A DNA stretch of 64,000 nucleotides. It comes from G051903925 sp051903925 (GTDB taxonomy: Bacteria > Pseudomonadota > Alphaproteobacteria > Zavarziniales > Zavarziniaceae). Below are positions 42,941-51,253 of the stretch, piece by piece; position 1 is the stretch's first letter, and each line of letters starts with the position of its first letter. The translations under genes were made by a program, and so were the position numbers. The notes beneath the pieces were generated by a model. It saw only the letters and a list, made by a program, of their open reading frames with translations. It was not told the origin of the DNA and made no database searches. The stretch is from contig NZ_CP173678.1 in NCBI RefSeq assembly GCF_051903925.1, positions 2,418,001 to 2,482,000 on the forward strand. The letters are read 5' to 3'.

Positions 42941-43449
42941 CGCGCCGGCCCCCCGCGCAGGGTCGCGATGTGCTTGAAGACCAGGGCGACCGCCTGCATC
43001 AGCATCAGGACCAGGCAGGCGACCATCAGCGCCTTGATCGGGATCACCGACGGGTTCCAGATCGAGAAGCGCTTCTCGTTCGTGGCGATCGCGTATTCCA
43101 GGCTGGCGATGGCACCGGACAGCAGCACGCCCAGGTAGAAGATCAGGCAGCCGATGGTCAGCAGGTCCATCCTGGCCTTGCCCTTGTCGGAAAGGTTTGA
43201 ATAGAACAGGTCCATCCGGACATGTTCATTGTTCTTGAGCGTGAAGGCGCCGCCCATGAAGTAATAGGCGGCCAAGGTGAACTGGGTCAGTTCGATCGCC
43301 CAATGCACCGGCATCTGGATCACGTTGCGGGTAAAGGCGTCGAACATCAGCACGGCGCCCATGACGAAGATCAGCGACGCGGCGAGATAGCCGACATAGT
43401 CCGACAGCGCGTCCGTCACGCGGACATAGGTTCCGATCACGCCGCGCAT
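42937..43449 (-). CDS. dctQ: TRAP transporter small permease subunit (DctQ)
   Basis: 170 residues from the ATG at 43449; the frame is open to 43497. Four hydrophobic helices are typical of DctQ: YLAASLIFVMGAVLMFDAF, then FTLAAYYFMGGAFTLKNNEHVRM with its conserved acidic/His segment, a third near 88-108 and a fourth near 130-150. It pairs with DctM as the small membrane subunit and lies 31 bp after the DeoR regulator. Confidence 0.92.
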   Translation of the reverse strand: MRGVIGTYVRVTDALSDYVGYLAASLIFVMGAVLMFDAFTRNVIQMPVHWAIELTQFTLAAYYFMGGAFTLKNNEHVRMDLFYSNLSDKGKARMDLLTIGCLIFYLGVLLSGAIASLEYAIATNEKRFSIWNPSVIPIKALMVACLVLMLMQAVALVFKHIATLRGGPAR

Positions 43450-43480
43450 GGACACCCCCGCGCGGGCCCGCAACTCCCCC

Positions 43481-44239
43481 TCAACCCCATACCTCAACCC
43501 CCAGTCTGGTCAATGCATCGCGATTCTGCCGGTCGAGCTGCGGGTCGCTGACCAGCTGGTCGATCTCGCCACAGGCGCAGACCGAAAAGGCGGCCCGCCG
43601 GCCGAACTTGGTGTGGTCGGCAAGGACGGTCAGGCTGCGGGCGTTGGCGATCATGGCGCGCGCGACCTGCGCCTCCTCGAAACTGGCATCCATGGCGCCG
43701 ATATCGGGCCAGATCGCGGCGACCGTCAGCACCGCCCGGTCGGCCTGGAATGCGCGCACCTGCTCGGTCGCCAGGGTGCCGGTCGTCTGGGCATTGTCGC
43801 CGTTATAGCGTCCGCCCAGCAGGTAGATGGCGGCGTCCGATCCCGCCTGGGCCATCCGCTCGGCCAGGCGCCAGGAATTGGTGACGATGGTCAGGCGCGG
43901 GATCGCCGCCAGGTACTCCGCCGCGGCCAGCGTGGTCGAGCCCGTGTCGATGAACAGCGTCTCGCCCGGTTCGACGATGTCGGCCAGGGCGCGGCCGATG
44001 CGGGCCTTGGCCGCGGCCTCGCTGTCCTGGCGCTCGGCATAGCTGCCCTCGACGATCAGCCGCGGCCGGCGGGCACCGCCATGCACCTTCTGCACCTGGC
44101 CGTTCTCGGACAGCAGGGCAAGGTCCCGGCGGATCGTCTCGGCCGAGACGTCGAAGTGCTGCGCCAGGTGCTCCACGGACACTTCCCCTTCCTGCTGAAT
44201 CAGTTCAGCGATCTGGACCTGTCGCGTGTGGGGCTTCAT
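43481..44239 (-). CDS. DeoR-family transcriptional regulator (GlpR-like)
   Basis: 252 residues from MKPHTRQVQIAELIQ at 44239 after GGGGAGAGGGG. The DeoR helix-turn-helix is HFDVSAETIRRDLALLSENG. The sensor domain has TLFIDTGSTTLAAAEYLA and HTKFGRRA, the sugar-phosphate isomerase-like fold. DeoR proteins sense phosphorylated sugars or polyols. It is the first gene of the TRAP operon and diverges from the dehydrogenase-kinase operon, so it probably controls both. The effector would be the FGGY kinase product. Confidence 0.9.
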   Translation of the reverse strand: MKPHTRQVQIAELIQQEGEVSVEHLAQHFDVSAETIRRDLALLSENGQVQKVHGGARRPRLIVEGSYAERQDSEAAAKARIGRALADIVEPGETLFIDTGSTTLAAAEYLAAIPRLTIVTNSWRLAERMAQAGSDAAIYLLGGRYNGDNAQTTGTLATEQVRAFQADRAVLTVAAIWPDIGAMDASFEEAQVARAMIANARSLTVLADHTKFGRRAAFSVCACGEIDQLVSDPQLDRQNRDALTRLGVEVWG

Positions 44240-44255
44240 CCCCTCTCCCCTGCTC

Positions 44256-44275
44256 AAGGGTCGCAGCCGACCCTT
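44256..44275. promoter_or_regulatory. inverted repeat upstream of the DeoR gene
   Basis: AAGGGTCG-CAGC-CGACCCTT is a perfect 8-bp inverted repeat 17 bp before the DeoR start, possibly an operator or an mRNA hairpin. Confidence 0.45.
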
Positions 44276-44359
44276 CCCCCCAGGCCATCCCCATGGCCAG
44301 GCACCCACGATGCCGGAGGCCCGAGAGCAAAGCCAGGGGCCTCTGTCCACGTTGACACA

Positions 44360-44387
44360 GATGACCGATCAGTCAATAGATGACCGA
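44360..44387. promoter_or_regulatory. direct repeats GATGACCGA, candidate DeoR sites
   Basis: GATGACCGA occurs at 44360-44368 and 44379-44387, 19 bp apart. The second copy overlaps the first possible start codon (44380) of the dehydrogenase gene. DeoR-family operators are often direct repeats. Confidence 0.35.
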
Positions 44388-45834
44388 AACAACACGTGCG
44401 AGCCCTGAGAGGAGCTGGCGGCCGGTGCAGCGCGACGAGGCAGGGTCAGCAGTGGTGCAAGGCCCGATCGTCCACGACGTGGCGATCGTCGGCGCCGGCA
44501 TTGTCGGCTGCGCGCTGGCCCGGCAGTTCACGCTGGAGGGCGCCCGGGTCATTGTCCTGGAAAAGGCGGCCGACGTGCTGGACGGTGCGTCCAAGGGCAA
44601 CAGCGCCATCCTGCATACCGGCTTCGACGCGCCTCCGGACTCGCTGGAACTCGCCTGCATGCAGGAGGGCCACCGCCTGTACCTGGAGGCGCACGAGCGT
44701 CTGAACCTGCCCCTGATCCGTTGTGGCGCGCTGGTCCTGGCCTGGACCGAGGCCGAGGAAGCGGCTCTGCCTGGGCTGATCACCCAGGCCCACGCGAACG
44801 GCGTCGGCGATGTGCAGGCGCTGGGCCGCCAGCAGGTGCTGGACCTGGAGCCGCAGCTGTCGGGCAATGTCGTCGCCGGCTTCCGCGTGCCGGGCGAGAG
44901 CCTGATCGACCCGTGGTCGGCGGCCCATGGCTACCTGCTCCAGGCTCTGCTCAACGGCGCGCACCTGCTGCGCCAAGCGGAGCTCATGGCAGGGCGGCGG
45001 CAGGATGGCACCTGGCACCTGGACACGACGGCCGGCCCCGTTGCCGCCCGCCTGGTGATCAACGCCGCCGGGCTCTATGGCGACGTGGTCGACCAGCGCC
45101 TGACCGGGGAGGCGTGGTTCACGATCCGCCCGCGCAAGGGGCAGTTCGTCGTCTATGACAAGCCGGCGGCGGCGCTGGCCCATCACATCCTGTTGCCGGT
45201 GCCGACCAAGGTGACGAAGGGCATCGTCGTCTGCCGCACCGCGTTCGGCAACCTGCTGGTCGGTCCCACGGCCGAGGAGCAGGAGGACCGCGCCCACGCC
45301 ATGCTGGACCAGGCCACGCTGCGTCGCCTTATCGCCCGCGCGGAAGAGATCCTGCCAGCACTCGCGGAACACGAGGTGACGGCGATCTATGCCGGCCTGC
45401 GCCCGGCGACGGAAGACAAGGCCTATCGCATCCGCGCCGACCTGGACCGCGGCCTGGTGACCGTTGGCGGCATTCGCTCCACCGGCCTGACCGCGGCACT
45501 GGGCATCGCCGCGCATGTCGCCCGCCTGGCGCAGGGCGACCGGCAGCCGTTGGCGGATCCGGTCTGGCCCGCAATGCCCGCCCTGTCGGCAGAGGAGAAG
45601 CGCGACTGGTGCCGGCCCGGCAATGGCGGGATCGTCTGCCATTGCGAGCGCGTGACCCGGCGCGAGGTCGAGGCGGCGCTCGACGGTCCATTGGCTGCGG
45701 GCTCCCTGGCCGGGCTGAAGCGGCGCACGCGCGTGACCATGGGCCGTTGCCAGGGCTTCTACTGCTCCGCCGAGCTGGCCCGGCTGACCGCCGGGCGCCT
45801 GGCGCAGCCCATGCTGGCGGGCGGCGATGGCTGA
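44380..45834 (+). CDS. FAD-dependent glycerol-3-phosphate-dehydrogenase-like oxidoreductase with BFD-type [2Fe-2S] domain
   Basis: 484 residues from ATG 44380; GTG codons at 44452 and 44455 are plausible later starts, since the N-terminal 27 residues are not family-like. DAO-type FAD site VAIVGAGIVGCALAR, GNSAILHTGFDAPP and YAGLRPATEDKAYRI follow. The C-terminal 75 residues carry CHCERVT and a second cysteine pair in GRCQGFYC, the BFD-like iron-sulfur motif. The architecture is that of GlpA/LhgO-like dehydrogenases. It overlaps the next flavoprotein gene by 8 bp. Confidence 0.88.
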   Translation: MTETTRASPERSWRPVQRDEAGSAVVQGPIVHDVAIVGAGIVGCALARQFTLEGARVIVLEKAADVLDGASKGNSAILHTGFDAPPDSLELACMQEGHRLYLEAHERLNLPLIRCGALVLAWTEAEEAALPGLITQAHANGVGDVQALGRQQVLDLEPQLSGNVVAGFRVPGESLIDPWSAAHGYLLQALLNGAHLLRQAELMAGRRQDGTWHLDTTAGPVAARLVINAAGLYGDVVDQRLTGEAWFTIRPRKGQFVVYDKPAAALAHHILLPVPTKVTKGIVVCRTAFGNLLVGPTAEEQEDRAHAMLDQATLRRLIARAEEILPALAEHEVTAIYAGLRPATEDKAYRIRADLDRGLVTVGGIRSTGLTAALGIAAHVARLAQGDRQPLADPVWPAMPALSAEEKRDWCRPGNGGIVCHCERVTRREVEAALDGPLAAGSLAGLKRRTRVTMGRCQGFYCSAELARLTAGRLAQPMLAGGDG

Positions 45835-47068
45835 GGGGCAGGCGGGTGAGGCCGACGTCGTCGTGATCGGCGCCGGGCCCGCCGGCCTGGCTGCCGCGAC
45901 CGAGTTGCGGCGCCTGGGCGTGCGCTCGGTCGTCGTGCTGGAGCGGGAGGCGGACGCGGGTGGCATCCCCCGGCATTGCGGCCATCCGCCCTTCGGCATG
46001 CGCGAATTCGCCCGCATCCTGCGTGGGCCCGACTATGCCCGGCGCCTGGTCGCGCGGGCGCTGGCTGCGGGGGTTGAGATCCGGACAAACGTCACGGTGA
46101 CGGCGCTGCGGGCAGGCGGAGAGCTGGACCTTGCCACGCCGGCCGGGCCCGGACGCCTGGCCGGCCGGGCCGTGCTGCTGGCGACAGGGGTGCGCGAGAC
46201 CAGCCGCGCCATGCGCCTGATCGGGGGGGAGAAGCCCGGCGGGGTCCTGTCGACCGGCGCGCTTCAGGGCCTGGTCCATCTGAACCGTCAGCGGCCCTTT
46301 CGCCGGCCGGTCATCCTGGGTTCGGAGCTGGTCGCCTTCTCCGCCCTGCTGACCTGTCGCCATGCCGGGATCAAGCCGGTGGCGATGGTGGAGCCGGGGC
46401 CGCGGCCCACGGCCTGGGCGGCGTCGCCCCTGCTGCCGCTGCTGTTGGGCGTGCCCTTTGCCACGGACACGCAGGTCCAGGCCGTGCTGGGGCGTGAACG
46501 GGTGGAGGCGATCGTCCTGGCCGGGCCCGGGGGGGAGCGGCGGGTCGAGGCCGATGGCCTGATCGTCAGCGGCGCCTTCCGTCCGGAAGCGACGCTGCTG
46601 CATGACGGGGTGATGGAGCGCGATGCCGCGACCGGCGGGCCGGCGCTGGATTCGTTCGGTCGCCTGTCCGATCCAGCCTTCTTTGCGGCGGGCAACGTCC
46701 TGCATCCGGTCGATACCGCCGGATGGTGTTGGGCCGAGGGACGGCAGACTGCCCACGCCATGCTGGCTGGCCTTCAGGGGCGTTTGCCGGATCCGGCGGA
46801 GGCCGTGCCGCTGGCTGTCGAGAGTGCTGCGATCCGGCTGGCTGTGCCGCGGCGGATTGCCGTTGGCGGGCCATGGCCGGAGGCAGCCAGGGAGATCCAG
46901 GTGCGGCTGGCGCGGCCCGTGCGGGGAACCTTGCGCCTGACCCATGACGGGACGACGATCGCCAGCCGGCGCATCGATGGCCTGCCAGAGCGGCGCATCC
47001 TGCTCCGCCTGCCGCAGCTGACGGGCCGGGCGGGCGCGCTTCAGCTGCACCTGGACGAGGCCGCATGA
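45827..47068 (+). CDS. FAD/NAD-binding oxidoreductase, GlpB-like partner
   Basis: 413 residues. A pyridine-nucleotide-disulfide-type fold has VVVIGAGPAGLAAATELRR at the N-terminus, VLLATGVRETSRAMRLIGG and AAGNVLHPVDTAGWCWAEGR near the end of the flavin domain. About 100 extra C-terminal residues form a beta-rich tail. In other bacteria a GlpA-like and an FAD-NAD protein of this kind lie together with a glycerol-kinase-like gene. Here the pair precedes an FGGY kinase by 10 bp. It probably passes electrons for the dehydrogenase. Confidence 0.83.
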   Translation: MAEGQAGEADVVVIGAGPAGLAAATELRRLGVRSVVVLEREADAGGIPRHCGHPPFGMREFARILRGPDYARRLVARALAAGVEIRTNVTVTALRAGGELDLATPAGPGRLAGRAVLLATGVRETSRAMRLIGGEKPGGVLSTGALQGLVHLNRQRPFRRPVILGSELVAFSALLTCRHAGIKPVAMVEPGPRPTAWAASPLLPLLLGVPFATDTQVQAVLGRERVEAIVLAGPGGERRVEADGLIVSGAFRPEATLLHDGVMERDAATGGPALDSFGRLSDPAFFAAGNVLHPVDTAGWCWAEGRQTAHAMLAGLQGRLPDPAEAVPLAVESAAIRLAVPRRIAVGGPWPEAAREIQVRLARPVRGTLRLTHDGTTIASRRIDGLPERRILLRLPQLTGRAGALQLHLDEAA

Positions 47069-47078
47069 CGGGGCGCGC

Positions 47079-48503
47079 ATGACCATTCTGGCGATCGACC
47101 AGGGCACGACAAGCACCCGCGCCCTGCTGATGGACGAAGGTGGCCGCCTGCGCCCGCTGGCGTCCTTCACGCATCGCCAGATCTATCCCGCACCCGGCCA
47201 CGTCGAGCATGATCCCGATGAACTGCTGGGCCATGTGGCGCGCTGCCTGGACGCGGTTGCGGGCCTGGCAATTGCTGCCGTCGGCCTGGACAACCAGGGG
47301 GAAAGCTGCCTGGCCTGGGATGCCGCGGACGGCAGCCCGGTGGGCCCGGTCATCGTCTGGCAGGACGACCGCACGGCGGACGTGACCGCAGCACTTGAGG
47401 CCGAAGGGGCGGGGGCAGAGGTCATGGCTCGCGCCGGCCTGCCGCTGGACCCGTATTTCTCGGCCTCGAAGCTGGGCTGGATCGTGCGCAACCTGCCGCG
47501 CGCGGGCGCGCTGGCGGCGCGAGGGCGGCTGCGCCTGGGCACCACGGATGCGTTCTTCCGCGACCGCCTGACGGGGCGGTTCGAGACGGACGTGGCGACC
47601 GCCTCGCGCACCTCGCTCATGAACCTGGCGACCGGGCAGTGGGACGCGGATTTGTGCCGCCTGTTCGGCGTGCCGATCGACGCTCTGCCGGCGATCGGTC
47701 CCACCGCCGGCGCGTTGGGCACGCTGCCCGGTGGCCTGGCCCTTGGCGCCAGCATCGTCGACCAGCAGGCAGCACTCTATGGCCATGGCTGCCGCCGCCC
47801 GGGAGAGGCGAAGATCACCTTCGGCACGGGCGCGTTTGCCCAGTGCCTGACCGACGGCCTGCGCCGCCCGGCGCAGCCGGGCCCGCTGCCCACGGTGGCC
47901 TGGCAGCGGGCGGGCGAGGCGGTGACCTATGCCCTGGACGGCGGCGTCTATGCCGCCGCCGCCGCGGTCAACTGGGCGCGGGCCTTGGGTCTGTTCCAGG
48001 AGCATGCGGAGATCAATGGCTTTGCCGCCGCGCGGGCGATCGACCGGGGCATCGTCTTTGTGCCGGCGCTGGCGGGCCTGGGCTGCCCGCACTGGCATCG
48101 CGGGGCCCGCGGGACGTGGCTGGGCCTGGGCCTGGGCGACGGGCGCGCCGACCTGATGCAGGCGCTGCTGGAGGGGATCGCCCTGCGCAGTGCCGAGGTG
48201 CTGGCCGCGATGGCGGCCGAGCAGCCCTTTGTGGGGGCGGTGTCGGTCGATGGCGGGCTGTCGCGCAACCCCTACTTCATGCAGGTCCTGGCGGAGGTGT
48301 CGGGCCGGCCGCTGAACCTGTCGGACGAAGCGGAACTGACGGCCGCTGGAGTCGCCCGCATGGCGGCGGAGGCTGCGGGCCTGGACCTGCCGATGGCGGC
48401 GGCCGGCCGCGCGGTCGCGGCCCCCCCGGTGCCCCAGGCGGAGGACCGGCGCCGCCGCTTCGCCGCAGCCCTGCGCGCCGTCCAGGACTTCGCCGGCGCC
48501 TGA
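47079..48503 (+). CDS. FGGY carbohydrate kinase, glycerol-kinase-like with altered substrate site
   Basis: 474 residues. GlpK hallmarks are ILAIDQGTTSTRALL, QIYPAPGHVEHDPDELL, DPYFSASKLGWI, DQQAALYGHG, and ITFGTGAFAQ. The substrate loop of true glycerol kinases, NQRE, reads NQGE here (72-75), so the arginine that contacts the glycerol hydroxyls is lost while the acid, the tyrosine and the DQQ aspartate remain. The natural substrate may be a different polyol. The kinase closes the operon that starts with two flavin dehydrogenases. Confidence 0.88.
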   Translation: MTILAIDQGTTSTRALLMDEGGRLRPLASFTHRQIYPAPGHVEHDPDELLGHVARCLDAVAGLAIAAVGLDNQGESCLAWDAADGSPVGPVIVWQDDRTADVTAALEAEGAGAEVMARAGLPLDPYFSASKLGWIVRNLPRAGALAARGRLRLGTTDAFFRDRLTGRFETDVATASRTSLMNLATGQWDADLCRLFGVPIDALPAIGPTAGALGTLPGGLALGASIVDQQAALYGHGCRRPGEAKITFGTGAFAQCLTDGLRRPAQPGPLPTVAWQRAGEAVTYALDGGVYAAAAAVNWARALGLFQEHAEINGFAAARAIDRGIVFVPALAGLGCPHWHRGARGTWLGLGLGDGRADLMQALLEGIALRSAEVLAAMAAEQPFVGAVSVDGGLSRNPYFMQVLAEVSGRPLNLSDEAELTAAGVARMAAEAAGLDLPMAAAGRAVAAPPVPQAEDRRRRFAAALRAVQDFAGA

Positions 48504-48522
48504 GCGGGCGCCGACGGCTGCA

Positions 48523-48567
48523 GGGTCAGGGCGCCACGGGCCAGGGTGCCGCGGGTCAGGGTGCCAC
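48523..48567. repeat. 15-bp tandem repeat, three copies, spanning the Rid gene stop
   Basis: Units GGGTCAGGGCGCCAC, GGGCCAGGGTGCCGC and GGGTCAGGGTGCCAC follow directly. Read on the minus strand, each encodes VAP or similar; the first and third also carry a TGA stop in frame. Confidence 0.75.
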
Positions 48568-49722
48568 GGGGCCGAACACGCGCGGGTCGCCGCGATCATC
48601 CATGCCCAGGCCGTCGATCTGGATCGCCTGGCCGGGAAGGATCATGCCGGCGACGGGGATCCCCGTCGTGGTCGGGCCCGGGTCCTGGTAGTAGGTCGAG
48701 CGGATCGCCAGGTTCTTGTGCAGGTCGTCATAGGTGCCGTCGCCGTCATAGAAGGCGTTGACCTTGACCAGGTCGTCCAGGCCCAGGCCAAAGGCGGCGG
48801 CCGCCGCCTTCATGTGGCCCATGGCGGCATGGGTCTGGGCCACGACGCCCTCGGCGATGGCGCCGTCGGCCGTGGTCGGCAGCTGGCTGCCGATAAAGAC
48901 CATGCCACCGCAGCGCACGGCATTGACGAAGGGTGCGACGGCAAAGCCCGCGCCGCCGGCCTCCGTCGCCTGGCGTTCCAGCCGCGCGCCGTCCACGCCG
49001 CGCATGGCGAACGCTTCCACCCGCAGGGGGGATAGCCCGGGCACGGGCGGCACGGGCAGGACATGCAACGCCACCGGCGCCGACAGGCGACCGGCGATCG
49101 CCTGCAGGATCGGCGTCAGTGACGCCCGCGCCAGCTCGCGCTCGACCAGGACGCCCAGCTTGACCACGTCCTGCGCATCCGCGCCAAGCGGGGCCAGTGC
49201 CGCATCAAGGGCCGCGATGGCCCGCCCGGGGTGCGCGGGGTCGATGTCCTGTGCCCCGGCCAGGATCAGCTCGCCCGTCCGCACGGCCGCCGGAAAAGGT
49301 CCGGCTGCCTGCCGGCGCAGCGGCCGGCGGGAGGCGATCACCTCGATCTCCACCATCATCGCGGGATAGGCCAGGTACTTGACCGGCAGCAGGGTCAGCG
49401 CCGGCCGCGTCGCGGGCGGCAGGCGCTGCTCCAGCACGGCGCGGATCAGGGGCATGGCGGTGCCGTCGGGATCAGCGCAGAACGCCACGACCTTGACCAG
49501 GTGGGACAGGTCGGCGCCCAGCTCGCCCAGGACCGTGACGATGTAGTCGACCACCTTGTCCGCCTGGACCGCCACGTCGTGCGGATGGCGCACCGTCCCG
49601 TGCGTGTCGACGTCGATCTGGCCGCCGATGAACATCAGGTCGTCACAGCGCAGGCCGTGCTTGTGCGTGATCTTGATGGGCCAGTCCCAATGGCCTTCGG
49701 GCCAGACATAGCGGCGGGTCAT
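48556..49722 (-). CDS. multi-domain Rid (YjgF/YER057c) family protein
   Basis: 388 residues from MTRRYVWPEGHWDWP at 49722. Two clear Rid domains are visible. The first (about 1-125) has MFIGGQIDVDTHGTV and MMVEIEVIASRR. The last (about 255-385) has MVFIGSQLPTTADGAIAEGV and IQIDGLGMDD. A more divergent Rid-like segment lies between. The arginine used by RidA for enamine deamination appears in the first domain (ATRPALTLLPV) but not in the last. It is downstream of a glutamine-synthetase-like gene. Role: probable removal of reactive imines or amine-derived intermediates. Confidence 0.8.
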   Translation of the reverse strand: MTRRYVWPEGHWDWPIKITHKHGLRCDDLMFIGGQIDVDTHGTVRHPHDVAVQADKVVDYIVTVLGELGADLSHLVKVVAFCADPDGTAMPLIRAVLEQRLPPATRPALTLLPVKYLAYPAMMVEIEVIASRRPLRRQAAGPFPAAVRTGELILAGAQDIDPAHPGRAIAALDAALAPLGADAQDVVKLGVLVERELARASLTPILQAIAGRLSAPVALHVLPVPPVPGLSPLRVEAFAMRGVDGARLERQATEAGGAGFAVAPFVNAVRCGGMVFIGSQLPTTADGAIAEGVVAQTHAAMGHMKAAAAAFGLGLDDLVKVNAFYDGDGTYDDLHKNLAIRSTYYQDPGPTTTGIPVAGMILPGQAIQIDGLGMDDRGDPRVFGPVAP

Positions 49723-49742
49723 GCAGGCATCCTGGACAGGCG

Positions 49743-51089
49743 TCAGAGATACCAATCGTATTCGATCGGCTGGATGACGCTTTCGAACTTCTCAAACTCC
49801 GCCCACTTGGCGGCGCGATAGGCGCGCAGGTAGTCGTCGCCGAAGGTGGGGGCCAGGTACCCGTCCCGCCCCAGCCGGTCCAGCGCGGTGGGCAGGGTGA
49901 AGGGCAGGCCCGGGTCCAGCTTCGCCCCGGCATTGCCGGTCGCGGCTGGCCCCGGGTCCATGTTGCCCGCCAGTCCCGCCTCGATCCCCGCCAGGATCGC
50001 CGCCAGGACCAGGTGCGGATTGGCATCGGCCCCGGCCACGCGATGCTCGAACCGCCAGGAGCCGGTGCGCGTCACCGGCACGCGCAGGGCAACGGAGCGG
50101 TTGTCATGGCCCCAGGAGCGGCTGACCGGCACGAAGCGGTTTGGCTTGAACCGGCGATAGGCGTTGCGGTTGGGCGCGAACAGCGCCATCGATTCGGGCA
50201 TTGCCGCAAGCAGGCCACCCAGTGCGTGGCGGAACAGCGGGCTGGGCTGCCCGTCCGCGCCGTCGAACGCAGGCGCACCGTCGCGGTCCAGCAGCGACAG
50301 GTGCACATGCATGCCCGAGCCCGGCTGGTCGAGCAGCGGCTTGGCCATGAAGGTGCAGTCCAGGCCCTGCGCCCGCACCACGCCACGGATCAGGCGGCGC
50401 AGCAGGGCGCACTGGTCGGCGGCCGTCAGCGGATCGGCGATGTGGCGCAGGTTCACCTCGTACTGGCCGGGACCGTATTCGGCGATCATCGAATCCATCG
50501 GCAGGCCCTGGACGGCACAGGCCGCACGGATCGCATCCAGCAGGCCGGCCACCCGGTCCAGGTCGTCCAGCGCCATCAGCTGGTTGCCGGTCGTGCCCAG
50601 CAGGGCAGGCGGCACCGGCGGCTGACCGGGCGGGCGATCCAGCGCCATCAGGAAGAATTCCAGCTCGAACGCGACGACCGGCACCAGGCCGCGCGCGGTC
50701 AGCGGCGCCAGCGCCCGGGCCAGGACATTGCGCGGATCGAAGCGATAGGGGGTGCCATCGGGAGTGTCGAAGGTGACCAGTGCCTGGACCGTCGGGTGCG
50801 CCGCCCAGGGCACCGGCACCAGCGGACCGACCGGCCGCACATAGCAGTCGGGATCGCCATCCGAAAAGCCATGGCCATCGGGATCGTGGTTTTCACCCCG
50901 CACGTCGAGCAGGAAGACGGAGCCGGGGATGCAGATCTCCCCCGTCGTGACGCGGGCGAGTTGGCTGACCGGCAGGCGCTTGCCCCGCATGATCCCCGAC
51001 AGGTCCGGATGAATGACGTCGACGAATTCGGGAATGAATGAAGGGGTCCCTGTCGTATCCGGATGCAGCTGCGGGAACACAGAATTCAT
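49743..51089 (-). CDS. glutamine-synthetase-family gamma-glutamyl ligase
   Basis: 448 residues. Active-site motifs of the GlnA-like fold are VVAFELEFFLMAL, MIAEYGPGQYEVNL, GSGMHVHLSLLD and VSRSWGHDNRSVALRVP, plus RFEHRVAGADANPHL. The short length and N-terminus ending in RGKRLPVSQL mark it as a type III GS-like ligase, which joins glutamate to an amine such as methylamine, ethanolamine or a polyamine instead of ammonia. The divergent dimethylformamidase-like gene suggests a methylated amine. The substrate is not proven. Confidence 0.88.
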   Translation of the reverse strand: MNSVFPQLHPDTTGTPSFIPEFVDVIHPDLSGIMRGKRLPVSQLARVTTGEICIPGSVFLLDVRGENHDPDGHGFSDGDPDCYVRPVGPLVPVPWAAHPTVQALVTFDTPDGTPYRFDPRNVLARALAPLTARGLVPVVAFELEFFLMALDRPPGQPPVPPALLGTTGNQLMALDDLDRVAGLLDAIRAACAVQGLPMDSMIAEYGPGQYEVNLRHIADPLTAADQCALLRRLIRGVVRAQGLDCTFMAKPLLDQPGSGMHVHLSLLDRDGAPAFDGADGQPSPLFRHALGGLLAAMPESMALFAPNRNAYRRFKPNRFVPVSRSWGHDNRSVALRVPVTRTGSWRFEHRVAGADANPHLVLAAILAGIEAGLAGNMDPGPAATGNAGAKLDPGLPFTLPTALDRLGRDGYLAPTFGDDYLRAYRAAKWAEFEKFESVIQPIEYDWYL

Positions 51090-51253
51090 GATTTCACCTG
51101 AAGGGGAACGATCCCGCCAGCGTAGAGGGCGACGTCCTTGGCCGGCAAGCGAGCATGGTTTGACAGGTCTTCAAGCATTGTCGTGCGGTTGAGGCAGGAT
51201 GGTCTGCCGAGATGGATGGCGCCTTGCGCGCACGCGCTTCGATTGGATGAGGA

